Source of the DNA: Cryptomeria japonica
Taxonomy: Eukaryota > Streptophyta > Pinopsida > Cupressales > Cupressaceae
Direction: 5' to 3'
DNA: 64,000 nt
NCBI RefSeq assembly: GCF_030272615.1
Contig: NC_081409.1
Location: 528,548,291 to 528,612,290 of the forward strand
Below are positions 11,192 to 23,014 of the stretch, piece after piece; position 1 is the stretch's first letter, and each line of letters begins with the position of its first letter. The notes under the pieces were generated by a model. That model saw only the letters and a list, made by a program, of their open reading frames with translations. It did no database searches and was not told the origin of the DNA. Made by a program: the position numbers and the translations under genes.

Positions 11192-11556
11192 ACGACAACC
11201 AGTTTAGTCCATTTGAGATGGAAAAGGTAACAAATGTTATTTGCACCATCTGTAATAACTTTGGTCATGTGGATATGAACTGCAGAAGAAGAACAGGAAG
11301 AGGAAATGCAGGACCTTGGAGATCATCTATTATGGCCTATTATCACTGTAATAAATCGGGGCACTTAGCAAAATTCTATAGATCCAAAAATAGAAAACCA
11401 GTCAATTCTTCTAAGGATCAGAAAGGAAAGCAGAAAGTTAATGTTGAAGAAACCAAAGAGGAAATGAATCGGATTTGGAAGAAGAAAAGTGATGACTCAC
11501 CTGGAGAAGAAACTATTCCTTCACCTAGTGAAGAGAACCCTGCAGCAGTGACTTAA
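11192..11556 (+). pseudogene. A3 gag C-terminus with CCHC zinc knuckles
   Basis: The frame resumes right after the A2 LTR. It has an intact CX2CX4HX4C knuckle (CTICNNFGHVDMNC). A second, damaged knuckle follows (YYHCNKSGHLAKFYR), in which the first and last Cys are now Tyr. The tail is Lys/Glu/Ser-rich and ends at a stop at 11554-11556. Gag knuckles bind element RNA for packaging. A4 and A5 end in the same way (SGN-stop or similar), so gag is a separate frame in this family rather than a Gag-Pol fusion. Confidence 0.78.
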
Positions 11557-12010
11557 GCCTTTTTAATATGGCTAAGGGGAGCTTAATGGTTAAAATACCT
11601 CCAAACCCCTTGTGAAAAATGAGCGGGAAAAGAATTTTGAAACATGAAATTTTGGTAACTTTTTGTCAATATGTTATCAACTGGTTTTCCCCTTGAGTGG
11701 TGAAATTAGGGTATGTAACCCTAACGGGAGAGCATTTAATGCAGTAGGTAAAAAGGATAAAAGTGAGTTTTACTTTTTCATTTTTACCCTAACACATTCA
11801 AGAAAGAAATTTGGAGCACTTGCTGAGTTGAGAAAGATTGTTTTGCTGTTAATTGCCGAATTGTTTCGTGATTTGTGTAATTAAGTTGAATTGAAGGTTG
11901 CAAAAGGTTGAAATGGTGTGCACTTGGGCATTTCAACCAATAAATGGGGCAACTTGTGTGAATCTAGGTATTTTCCTTGAATATTCTACTTCAAATTTTT
12001 TATATCTACA
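11557..12010 (+). other. A3 gag-to-extra-ORF spacer
   Basis: About 450 bp without a coding sequence I can support. It starts with CTAAGGGGAGCTTAATGG-like sequence that is also found after gag in A4 and A5, so the spacer is a family trait. A subgenomic promoter, intron or splice acceptor is possible but not demonstrated. Confidence 0.5.
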
Positions 12011-15000
12011 ATGGCATCGACTTCAAAGAGTGTAGAGAGGTTAACGATTACTTCTGAGCCTATGGAAGTTGTAAAGGAAAAATAAATTGTGTCATATAAT
12101 GTATTGTCACAAGTTTCGAGCGGTGTTTTGATCAAAGGAGATTTATCTAGCTATATTGACTATAAGATAGAAGATCTAGGGATCTATATACATCCACACA
12201 CAGTTGAAATCACTTTGTGATGAGAACGGTAAGATTAAGACAAAGTATGCTAGGGTTTTTGAAAAGGGTTTTCATAATGTCGCTTATTTTATTGAAGATT
12301 TTGAAGAAGCGCATATCAGAATCATTTTGAGTCGAGTTCATGGAGAAAACATGTATTTAGAAATAACTCACACAATTACAAAGGAAGCCATTCAGGTTGT
12401 GACTAGCTATTTCTCAACTGGTGAAGTACCTGAGTTAAGGAGAATTTCTAAGGATACTATCTTCAACTTAATTGGTTCTACATCTTATGGGTGTGCTTTT
12501 TCCGTTAACAACATTAAAGACCTTGCAGTAAAACTAGCAGCAATGGTAATAGGCTACCGAGTATTTTACTCTAGTAGACTTAGCAGTGTTCCTTCAACAA
12601 CAATTCATACAGCTCATAGAATGATTGTTGATAATGCAAATTATGATCTTTGTGAAGCAATCAGGAGTCAATTGTTTTTGAATTTGCAATCTATCAAAAA
12701 GGATAGCAGTTTGAAATTCAAGTTTGGTCAGCTATTAGTTGGATTATTCTTTTATTTTCAAAACTTTCTACAAGGAATTGGAGACATTGAGTGGTTGAAG
12801 GACTCATCGGTCTCGGCACAAATTAAGAAACACATCAAGGCTATAAAGAATACTTTCCCTACTGCCATGAATAAGTATTTCAATGAGTTTCAAAAGAAGA
12901 TGAGTATGAGAATGAGACTACTAGAAGAAGTGATAAAACACTTTGAAAAAGATATAATATTCACTGTTACCACTGACTTTTGCTTGATGCAAGCAATTGA
13001 GCCAAGAGAGGAATAAATGGATACATGAGTTATGAGGTAAAATATGATCTACTGGTTGGTTATGCTAATACCATATTAGCATCTCCTAAAGAAAAAAAGA
13101 AGGCAAAATTGGACATTGTGGCAGTCCAAGATGCACCTGCACAAACCAGTACTACACCTGTTAAAAGTGTAAGAGGAAAGAATAAAAAATATGATGAAGC
13201 ATCTCTAGCAATAAAGAGTACTAGGGTTACCCAGAGTGTCCTAACCAAAAAGGAATCAGAACCCAAAGTATATATTAAGAAGGAGACAAAGAAGAGAGGC
13301 GGAAAATTAATTTTGCAACCAGAGTATGAGGGAACAAATTCTGATGAAGAACCAAAGAAGGCTAAAACAATCGGCAGAATATCCAAGAAGGTTAAGGAAG
13401 TGCCAAAGGCAACTGTGCCTATTGATATAGTATCTTTCAAGCCAGAAACCCATTTTGAAAGAAAAATGAAGACACTAAGGAGGAATCGGTTTGACAATGC
13501 AAAATAGCATTTTGATTCCTTCACTGAAAATGAGAAAGAGAAAGTGATTCAATAGGTAATCACTCATTTGTGTCATTACAATAGATATCTACATGAACTA
13601 GAAAAGTATATCTCAAATTCTTTGTGTACTATTCTTTTGAATAAATGGGAGGAAGCTATTAAATTAGAAAAAAGAAATCATTGATGAGGTATTTGTACAA
13701 TATTTCTCTGAATTTTCTAAAGATGATATTAGTGCCTTAGTTGCTCGATACAAATCTTAGTTTACATTCAAAGAAAGAAGACTGAAGTTACTCAGTGGAA
13801 AGAAGGCAATTGTTGAAACCGAGACCCATCAAATAGCCTATGAAATCAGAAAAATGGAAGAACTCATCCAATCGTCTATGAATGAGGATAATGTTACTGA
13901 TGATGTTAATCAACTGAAAATGATGAAGAAGAGATTATTCAACCTGATGAGGTCTATCCTCTCAAGAAAAAGGATGACTCCATTATTTATGTTGTTGATG
14001 ATTTTTCAAGACATGGTTCACCTATCTGGAGATAACACTGCACCAGATATGGAGCCTCTGGCAAATGCTGATGTACAAGTTACCTTAGTTGAGCATCTGG
14101 CAACTCAATTGAAAGTGGACAATCCACCAGCAACAGAACAATCTCCACTGGTCATTCAAGTTATTTAGAAGGAGCCTACTGAAATTATTGTCACAGAGTC
14201 CTCTGAAAAGGAAACAGAGAAGAATACTCAGAAAGCAATCATTAAAGTCGTATCCTCTGAACCGACAAAGCAAAAATAGATTGATGAGGATGATGATGAG
14301 TCTTTGAGTATCTTAGGAACCATTGATGTAAACAATATGAGTGCATCAGAAATGATGAAGATTGCAAATGTCATGCAATCTAGAGCGCATAAGAAGAGAT
14401 TGAAAGAGAAAAGGGTTGAAGCTGAAACATTTCAGACTGCAATAGATATTTTATCTAGTCTACTACCAAAAACATCTACAACACATCAATCTACACCTAT
14501 TAGCAAACTTGGTCAGTTATTTGCAGATGCATTTGATCAAATCAAGTCACTAGAAGATGTTGCTCAATTGTATGCTGAAAAGAGTCACAAGAAGAAATAT
14601 GGAGAAAAATTGGCAAAGGATATTGATAATGGCAAAATGGCTCTATCACACAATAAAAGTTTATTGAGTAAAGCTATTGAAATGGGAGGAAAGTATCTTG
14701 CCTCTACCTCCAATGTTACTTTCTTTTATTTTGACATTTCCAATAGACAAATTGAAATAGAGAAAGAACTGGAAATGATATGCAAGGCATATGTCCCACT
14801 CCAGGACTCTATACTTGCCTTTAGCAAATCTGTAGATGATTTGCATAACAGACCTGACATCTATGATAATGAGAAGGCAACGAGACTCTAATCTCTTAAA
14901 GAACTCAAAATTCAGCTCACATCACAGGTAGACATACTTCAGAGAGCCCACTCCAATGCAGAACCTATCCTAGCAACCCCTAAAACCTACACACTAGACT

Positions 15001-15134
15001 CAATGGAAGAATTTCATTCACAATTGATGTCTACATTTGAGTATACTGAGAACATATTGGAATCATGGAAAAATGCTTTGTCACAGATGAAGAAGAGCTA
15101 CAATGATATTTTTATGAGTATAGCTAATGCATGA
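12011..15134 (+). pseudogene. A3 extra ORF (about 1,040 codons)
   Basis: The start is chosen at 12011 because MAST... corresponds to the A4 start MASASG at 17114. Early codons contain a TAA and a frame change before 12204. The globular N-terminal half includes AIQVVTSYFSTGEVP, AAMVIGYRVFYSSR, YDLCEAI and FKFGQLLVGLFFYF, all alignable with A4 and A5. A frame change near 13010 leads into a Lys/Glu-rich middle. The C-terminal part is helical and ends at the TGA at 15132. There is no catalytic motif that I know. The position of gag, ORF, PPT suggests an accessory protein in place of pol. The fold resembles plant transposon-associated ORFs, but that is a weak inference. Confidence 0.65.
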
Positions 15135-15223
15135 ACTTTTAAGTTATTATTGTACATGCTGAACACTTTGATACAAATTTTCTACATATATATATATGTA
15201 TATTACCTTTTCAATTTGGCATT

Positions 15224-15389
15224 GTTGTCAAAGGGGGAGTAGAAATATGTATGTGTGTTTTTGAAAAAAAATTATAATGTATGCATTAAGGGGGAGGATG
15301 AGTAAATGTGTAAATTTATTGTGTATGCACACTTAGCGATATTACTGTAAAAAAATTTAAGTGTTGCCATCAATGCCAAAGGGGGAGAT
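15224..15389 (+). promoter_or_regulatory. A3 duplicated PPT region
   Basis: An upstream copy TTGTCAAAGGGGGAGT (15224-15239) and the true PPT AAAGGGGGAGAT (15378-15389) lie 154 bp apart. GTTGCCATCAATG (15363-15375) precedes the true PPT. Only TCATTGAT (15431-15438) remains of the opposing arm in U3. Confidence 0.7.
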
Positions 15390-16501
15390 TGTTGGCTTGA
15401 TGATGATTGTAATGTATTCATCATTTGTTGTCATTGATAAAACACTCTCACACACACATATGATTATATTGACTACCCGTGTAACTTCAATTGTTTACTC
15501 TGTCAATCGGTATGTTAGAGGTTATACTAAGAGGTTTATCTCTAACTAGTACTTTGTGTCAGCCGGTATGTGCATAAGATACAGTCTATGATTGTACTAA
15601 TTTGGAATCAAGATGAAGACCAAGATGGAGATCAAGTGGAGATTTAAGGACAACGGTTCATATGTTTTATTCAAACTGGTATTTGATTGTTCCAACCGAT
15701 ATTTGGTAATTTTGTGATGAGTTACCACATTTCGTGATGAGTTACTTGCACCAACTGCTTGGTGGCAATTTTTGTGATGAGTTATGATCACTTGTCCAGA
15801 TACACTGCACCTAGGAAATTGTGTTATGATTTCTTAAGGCTGACATGAAATCATAAGGTCTATATATTGACATCGCAATGAATTATTTAAGAGAGTGAAA
15901 AGTGTTATGTTATGTGTGAAAGTAAAAAGAGTTAAGTTGCAGAGTATGCAAAAGAGCAGTATTGAATATGTTTAGAAGGATTTGATCAAGAAAGTATTGT
16001 GCTACTTAGAACAGATCAAACCATTCTTGTTGTTTTCTAACCATTATAACATAATCAAATCCCCTAACCAGTGAAGCTCTAACAAGCTTCAGTGTATAAA
16101 TCCTTTAACAGGGTGATCCATTAGTTTGGATTCAGAAATCTTCCACTGAGGTTACTCCTAACAGGGTACTACCTTTAATAGGGTATAAGCTTCTAATCAA
16201 GCTTTGGGATCTCTAACAAGATTCGCTCCTATCAGAGCACTTTGTAAACCTTAATCGGTTAGTTATCTATTACTGCAGATAGTTAACTTGTGTGTTCCAT
16301 CTCACCATGGTTTTTACCTATTTGGGTTTTCCACGTACAAACACTTGTGTTATGGTGGATGTTGTTATATCATTTTGGATTACATGCATTGTGTTTAAAA
16401 TATTTTTTAAGTTCATCTACCGGTTAGTGTTTGAATTAGTTTTATTTTTGGTGTCACTGATTCATCCCCCCTCTCAGTGCTTTTCAAGTCCATCAGCAAC
16501 A
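15390..16501 (+). repeat. A3 3' LTR (1112 bp)
   Basis: TGTTGG at 15390 directly after the PPT and CAACA at 16501; ATTCATCCCCCCTCTCAGTG near the right end. It differs clearly from A4's own 3' LTR at 42107, so it is not A4's 5' LTR. No PBS follows it, as expected for a 3' LTR. Confidence 0.85.
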
Positions 16502-16694
16502 AATCTGGTCACATTGCAAAATATTGCATAATTAAGAATACTTCGATAGACAAGAATAGATCAGATGAAAAGGGAAAATCAAAGGTTGAAGAAGTTAGAG
16601 ATTAGCATAAGAAGATGTGTGTTAAGAAGGAAGATTCAAATGTTCAGAAAGGCTCCACACTTGATTCCGATGTTGGAACCTCATCTGGTAACTA
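16502..16694 (+). pseudogene. A4 gag C-terminus
   Basis: The frame resumes in the second zinc knuckle (KSGHIAKYC) right after the A3 LTR. A Lys/Glu tail parallel to A3 and A5 follows, with a TAG in the middle and a TAA at 16692. Confidence 0.7.
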
Positions 16695-17113
16695 AGGCAT
16701 TTTGACCTTAGGGGGAAGCTTTTCATGCAAATCCTTAAAACCCCCTTTCGGAGATCTGTAATCGGTCAAGGATGGTTGAAAATGAAGGATATTAGCTATG
16801 TAGTTGATATCCAGAAGATTAAATGTCAATCTAAGTATCCAGTGATGAATTCTTGAGAAGCAGGGTATCTGGAAAGCCTTTAGGGTCGTGCATTTATTAT
16901 AACTTAAAGTTAAGTTTTTCAGTGGATAAAAGGGCACTTCTATCGTTCATTATTCACATTATGAATGAAGAGAAAGAGCATAAAAGTGAGGCGAACAAGA
17001 TTGAGTAGAAAAAATAGAGCTTGAAGCGATCAGCCAACGACTCCTAACATCTAGTTGAATTTGAAAATGTATTTATCCGAGATTGAGATATTTATTATAA
17101 CCCTAATTTTGAA
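16695..17113 (+). other. A4 gag-to-extra-ORF spacer
   Basis: About 420 bp with no coding sequence I can support; it begins with a CTTAGGGGGAAGC purine run like the A3 and A5 spacers. Confidence 0.5.
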
Positions 17114-19883
17114 ATGGCATCTGCATCTGGAATTGCAACTTCATTGGTAGTTGAGATCACTGAAAGGGAAATTCTTGTGTTTAAGCGACATCCATTCAAA
17201 TATGTTGAAGATGATCCAGAAGGTGCATTTTCTTTTATACCGTATGGCATGTTACATAATGAAGATATTAGGGCATGTATTTACTGTAATATCAAGGAGT
17301 TTGGAAATGTGGACATGCTATCACTATACACCAAACATATGAAGCATGTAATGGGGAATCTGAAGTGTGAATCCAAATCTTTGCAAGACAAGGGTTTTAT
17401 CTATTTTGTTCATTTTTTGATGTTCGATGAACCCAAATTGATCAAGTACATCTTGAGTCGAATCCATGATGAGTTTATATGGCTGGATAGAGCTCACAAG
17501 ATCATGAAGAAATCCATTCAATTTGTAACCTATTTGAATGCAACCGGTGAGATCCCTAGTCTGGGGAAAGTTCAAAACACAATAGTAACAGAGGTTACCG
17601 AATCCCATCATGACATCTGGTCGATGAGAATTAGTGATATCATTGAACATGATGTGATATTTCCCTCAATGGTGATAGGATACAAGGTGTACCAATCAAA
17701 TAGATAGAATTTACTATCTGGTACTGCTATATATGCAGCCTATTGGATGCTTAAGGTAGACAAAAGGTATGATCTGTGTGGAGTATTTCTCAGTGAGATA
17801 ATGAGAAACCTGAAGAAGATAAAACAAGATAAGAAATATGTTTTCAAATTCGGTTCTCTGATTGTCTATTTAGCACTTTACTTCTTGAATGAAATCCCTA
17901 GAATAGGAAAAGTACAATGGGCTTATGGTAAACCAGTGGCAGTCCAAATCAAAGAAGGTTTGTAGGGATTGGGTGATACTATAGCTCAAAAATTAACTTT
18001 ATGGGGTTAATTCAAATCATTTCAAGCAATGATGCAAAGCAAAGAGAGGATTCCAAAAGATATTGTTGAAAAATATGAGAATACAATCTATTTTATGGTA
18101 GATAAAGATCAATGCCACATGGAGGCAAGTGAACCTAGAACTGCTTGGATCATGGCCATGGGGTATGAGGTAGATGGAAATACACTTGATGCATATGCTC
18201 AACACCTATTGAGTAAACCGGTAGATGAGAAGGAAGAAAGGTTTGATACTTACAAGGAGAAAGACTTAGATTTGCATAAGAAATTCACTAAGCCGACAAG
18301 GAAGAGGAAAGTCAGAAAAGAGGTTGAAGAGCTTGTTCAACAAATGGGAATATCAAAAGAAGTTGTTTAAAGGGCTAGGGAGAAAAATATATTGAAGGAG
18401 GAGGACATGGTAAATCCTAAGAAGTCAAAATCGGTCTCCACTCCTCCCAAGCAATCCAAGCCAAGGAAATCCCATTCTGCGCCTACCTCTGGTGCTCAGA
18501 AGCCTATCCCTCTACCTAAGCCACAAGCAAAGTCAACCAATGGAGTTGAGAAGAGGAAGAAGGAGAAGCCACAAAGAGGATATGTTGTAACCACTACTGA
18601 GGATATAGAAACTGAATCTGATGAAGTAGTGAAAGAGGTAAAGAAGATAACTACCTATACCAGGGTAGTGAGGAAGCCTCAATCCAGTGGAGCCCAGCAG
18701 TCCAAGAAGCTATGGGCTAAAACTGAGCCATTTGGTAGAGCCAAAGTGAGAAAGAAGCACAAGTTTGAATTGGATGAAGCTCTAAAGTCCATAAAAGTTG
18801 AAGGTACTTATGATTTTGTACCCCCAATGACTTTGAATGAAATAATTAATGAAGTTTTTGAGGATGGTAATTTGAAGAATGTGTTTGTATATTATGAGAA
18901 TTTTGATGATAAAGATCAAAGAGCTATAGAGGAAGCAATTGTACTATATATGGATGTTTATAGTAAAGCATTAATATAATTGTCATCCATGATACTCAAG
19001 ATCCTATATGATATTTTGGATGCAAGGAGGCATACACCTAGCTTAGAGGATGAAAGAATAAAAGAGTATATATTAGTAAATTTATCTTCTATCATTTCTA
19101 AAGCTTAAGTTGTTAGATTGTTAAAGATTGCAAAGGAGAGATTCAAAAGAAAGAAGAGAGTCAATAAAATCATGCTCGGTAAAATAGATTTAGTGACTAA
19201 AAAAACTGAAGAAATTTTAAGATATTTTTTTATGGATCACAGATATGATGTGAATCCGGCACATGATAACACTCAACTGGGAAAGAAATCATAGGATTAA
19301 TCTATTCTGAAAGTTCATGCAGTCATTCTTAATGTGTAGAAACATCAAACATCTGAGAAGGTCATTCTAGCTGAGTAGACAAATGTGCATGCATCGGTTG
19401 ATGTTGATCAGAGGGTTGATAACTCTGGTGAAGCTGAACATGATCCTCCAGTGATAGAAGTTGTTTTAGAAAAGGAAGCTGAGGAGATAGTTGATGCTAA
19501 AAAGGGAGAAGATGATGCAAAGAAGGGTGATAAAATGTGAGTGTAGAGGTAGAAGGAAAGGAGAAAGGAGAGGAGAAGGATGATCAGGCTCTAGTGATAG
19601 TGGAAAGAGATACTTTTGTTGACAAAGGAAAATAGGTTGCTACTGATTCAGATGTTTTTTCTCAAGGGCCTATTGATCTAAGTTCTTTATCTCTCATTCA
19701 AGCATTGAAGCTAGCAACTCTTGCATAAGAAAAAACTAGTCAGGACTTACTCAAGTCCCATACCATAGATAAAGAGTTAATAACATTGGCGACAGAAATA
19801 TTTGAGAAAAAAATTCCATCATTTAAACCAGACACATCTGATAATCCCTCTAGTAAGCTTGGAATTATGTTGAATGTTGTAGA
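17114..19883 (+). pseudogene. A4 extra ORF, main part
   Basis: ATG at 17114 opens a single frame that persists through stops at 17705 (TAG), 17963 (TAG), 18368 (TAA), 18977 (TAA) and further stops. Residues 1-200 include FKRHPFKYVEDDP and FSFIPYGML, which align with A5 (KKHPFISIKDDP, FSSIPYEVM). Later come AHKIMKKSIQFV, TGEIPSL, MVIGYKVY, DKRYDLC and FKFGSLIVYLALYF, which align with A3. From about 18400 it is Lys/Pro-rich with basic clusters (RKRKVRK near 18300), then acidic. It is cut at 19883 by the solo LTR (19879-19883 is the target duplication). Function unknown. Confidence 0.7.
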
Positions 19884-20946
19884 TGTTGGTATTTTGGTAT
19901 GGTTTTGTCATTGATGTCAACACCTACTAAAACACTAGCACTTTGGAGATCCAACAGCATTCACCGGCAAGCAAGTAACTATTGCACAATTACTGGTATA
20001 TGGTTCATCGGCAGGATATAATGTTCACCGACACTTGGAATGATATGGAAAACACTTGGTAATGTTGAAGACATCATGTGGACACTTTGTTTTGAAGAAT
20101 TAATCATTGGTATATTCATATTTGCATATTTTCTTTTACCGGCAAATAGGTCTAGGGTTACCTAGGGTTACACCGGTAGGTTTATCTTTTCCAGATCAGC
20201 ATGACACGCTATGGAGATGATTAATTATGGTTGTAAATGCATTAAGCCGACATGTTTAATCAATTATTGCATCAGATATTATATTGATTGTAAAATGTTT
20301 TTATTGTAATATCTTGTAGAGCCGACCTACTAAAATTGGTCTTAGGTTATGGTATAAATGTAAGATCTTATTTGTAAGATCGAATATGGAATGCGAAAAG
20401 GAGTTGTGTGAAGGTATATGTGAGATTAAGGAGAGGTATACATGAAGACATCATTTGAAGGTGAAGCTAGGTTTTTGTGAAAGCATATTAGCATTACACC
20501 GGTACTGAATCCAGCATATGAAGATGCTATTTTGTGTAGTACATTCTTATTGGATTTAACCATCCAACTGTAGTCACTGTGACTCTCATTTTGTGATTGA
20601 GCAATGAGCTCTAGGTTGTTGGCCTTTCTGCATGTGCAGACCCCATTTATGTACACTTACTATTTGTAGTAGTATCATCTAATTGTGGGTAAGGTTTCCC
20701 ACCGTGGTTTTTCCCCTTATAGGGTTTCCACGTACAAATATTGGTGTTATGTGTTGTGGATGACTTTATGTTTATGTTTCATGCATTAATCTTTACCAGT
20801 ATAGCAATTTACAGTTAACACTGTCTACCGACATACTTAACTTGTTTACTGGTATTAAGCATTAAGTTGGTTAAGTGGTTTTTGGTTTGAATTTATTAGA
20901 CAACTGATTCACCCCCCCCCCTCTCAGTTGTCTCCGGGACCTAACA
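19884..20946 (+). mobile_element. Solo Copia LTR (1063 bp) with perfect TSD
   Basis: TGTTGG...CTAACA ends are flanked by GTAGA at 19879-19883 and 20947-20951. It has a GTCATTGATGTCAAC arm near its start and the ATTCACC(C)n-TCTCAGTTG motif near its end. No internal region is present, so it arose by recombination between the two LTRs of a full element. A4 coding sequence is collinear on both sides. Confidence 0.93.
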
Positions 20947-20951
20947 GTAGA

Positions 20952-21453
20952 ATCTCATTTTGTGTCTTTGGAGAAGGTAGTAGATGATAGAGTTTTGAAT
21001 TGGTTTAATGCCATGAGACTGAAAATATTTTTGAAGATGATTGAGAGTGATAGGGTAAGTTTAATAACTGCTATGAAGGGTGTTCAAGATGCATTAGATG
21101 AAGGTGGTCAAATATACAAGTCATCTCTAATTTTGCCAAATTTTACTATGGACATTGACAAGAAAATAAGAGAATGTGAAGGATAGCTAGCTATCATATC
21201 ACAGTCTTATGCACCTCAATCAGTCCCGACTAGACATTTTGAACCACAAGTTTTGAGAATATTTAATAAGATTAAGAGTTTAAATAAGGAAAAGGACATA
21301 ATTTTGGGTAGAGTGGGAGAAGTGAGGAGTCTTATCACTCTCCTAATAGATTCTCTGATGAGAAGTATGCAAGATGCAAAGGATTCTCTGAATAAGAGTG
21401 TTCTAACAAATAGAAGAGGAGCAGAGATGCACACCTATCTTTTTATTGGGATG
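20952..21453 (+). pseudogene. A4 extra ORF, continuation
   Basis: Follows the solo LTR and carries helical coding sequence (ITAMKGVQDALDEGG; IKSLNKEKDIILGRVGEV) equivalent to A3 14500-15000. It is broken by stops and cut at 21453 by element D. Confidence 0.65.
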
Positions 21454-22704
21454 TGTTAGCAGTAGCCAAGAAGGAAGAATGAGAGGGGGGGTGAATCAGT
21501 CTTTACTAGAACATAAAACTTAGTCACAAAACACAAATCTAATAAATTGCATTAATAATAAAGATAAGCAAATTGATAGCACAATACACAACACCAAGAT
21601 TTTGACGTGGAAAACCTAGTTAAGGGAAAAACCATGGTGGGAACCTACCCACAGTAAGATGATACTCTGTAGTAGTATGTGAAAATATTAAAATGGAGAA
21701 TGAACATGCATTTAGGCACACTACCTAGAGATAACTACTCAAAAGATAATGGCCCAGAAGGCTACAACCCTCAGGGAAGTCTTAGTGACTTACAACAAGA
21801 TTCAAACTACAATCCAAAAGAAGTGAACTGAAGGAATAACATCTCCAAATGCCTGATTATGATTCCAGTTAAGCACAAATGTCTTCTCTGCAACACTAAT
21901 CTCTCCTTAATCACAAAATCAAAGGATGAATCACTTGTTCACACATAAATCTTTCTTTGATAATCCAGACATAACATCAATCCCAAATTACATGACAATA
22001 TCAACTATATATACAATTCATCAACCTTGATAACAAGGTCGGCTAAACCCTCAACCCTGAATTACAAAATTACATTACATGATGCAAAGATCAACCACCA
22101 GACCAATGTAATGATTTACATATCATAACATGGACCTAAAAAAAATTCCCAAATGCTCAACTTCATTGGAAATCATGCCAAGATCAACTGCAACACGCTA
22201 CACCACCAGGAAAACTGCATAACATGAAAACCATTACTGGTTCATAGAAACCACCAAAAACTTGCACAACAATCAATGCAGATCATAAAAAAAAAGGAAA
22301 CAACTAGGAAACACCACCAAGCATGTTAGAATCATCAGGAACAACTGCACCAACACCACTTATCGAATCTTCATCGATCAATGTCTGAAATCTCAAGAAC
22401 ACAACCAATAAACAACTATCACGAAGAAAGATAACTTGCATAGCACAGAATCATGATCCATCTGAAATGAAGATACACAAGACCATCCCAAGAAATATCC
22501 CCCAAAATTAGCACAAGATCTGATCACACCAGAATATACCGGAGGAAATACTGAGCTTTGCAAAACAGTGATCAACAAACCAAAACAACAAACTGGACCA
22601 TAAGATCTTCCCAATCTGCAATTATCGAAGCAATACATAGGAATATGTTGATGTCAATGAAAACAACATATCCTAGAAGTATAAATGACCAACAGTATCC
22701 AACA
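21454..22704 (-). repeat. D 3' LTR (1251 bp)
   Basis: Pairs with 40541-41794. On the minus strand it ends in CTGATTCACCCCCCCTCTCA followed by ...GCTAACA, and begins right after the PPT. Confidence 0.93.
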
Positions 22705-22731
22705 ATATCCCCCTTTGTCATTGATGGCAAC
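22647..22731 (-). promoter_or_regulatory. D PPT with flanking inverted repeat
   Basis: The PPT on the minus strand is AAAGGGGGATAT (22705-22716). The outer arm is CATTGATGGCAAC (22719-22731, plus strand) and the U3 arm is GTTGATGTCAATG (22647-22659); they pair at 10 of 13 positions. A second PPT-like copy, minus strand GTTGTCAAAGGGGGAGAG, lies at 22826-22843. Confidence 0.72.
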
Positions 22732-23014
22732 ATATGAATGTGAAAAATAATCAATGCAAAGAAAGAAGATATCTCTAGCAAACTCCCCCTAAGATCAAGA
22801 CATATAAAGCAGTTTTTCACGTGATCTCTCCCCCTTTGACAACAATACCAAAGATATTAAAACAGAAAACAAAACTTAATCTCCCTTAGAATATGAAACA
22901 TGAATCTCTCTCCCCAAAACATAGACTACTCCAACAGAAGAGCAACACCAACTCATCAATCCGAATAAAAGGATAAGACTGTGAAATCCACCAAATTGAT
23001 GCAACTCAATGCAT
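22717..23014 (-). other. D 3' untranslated stretch
   Basis: About 300 bp between the RNase H stop and the PPT; it holds the upstream PPT-like copy and otherwise nothing I recognise. Confidence 0.6.

Larger units (their letters stand above)
11192..16501 (+). mobile_element. A3: pol-less Copia-type element, right-hand part
   Basis: Runs from the gag zinc-knuckle region through a spacer and the extra ORF to PPT and 3' LTR (15390-16501), with no protease, integrase or RT. The left end is A2's insertion point in gag. Its LTR right end abuts A4 gag; the 5 bp to the right are AATCT. Confidence 0.82.

Noticed and set aside
13060-13524. 154-codon minus-strand ORF
   Set aside because: Antisense shadow of the A3 extra ORF, whose plus-strand frame aligns with A4 and A5.
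15390-16501. This LTR as the 5' LTR of A4
   Set aside because: It does not match A4's 3' LTR at 42107-43259, has A3's PPT before it and no PBS after it.
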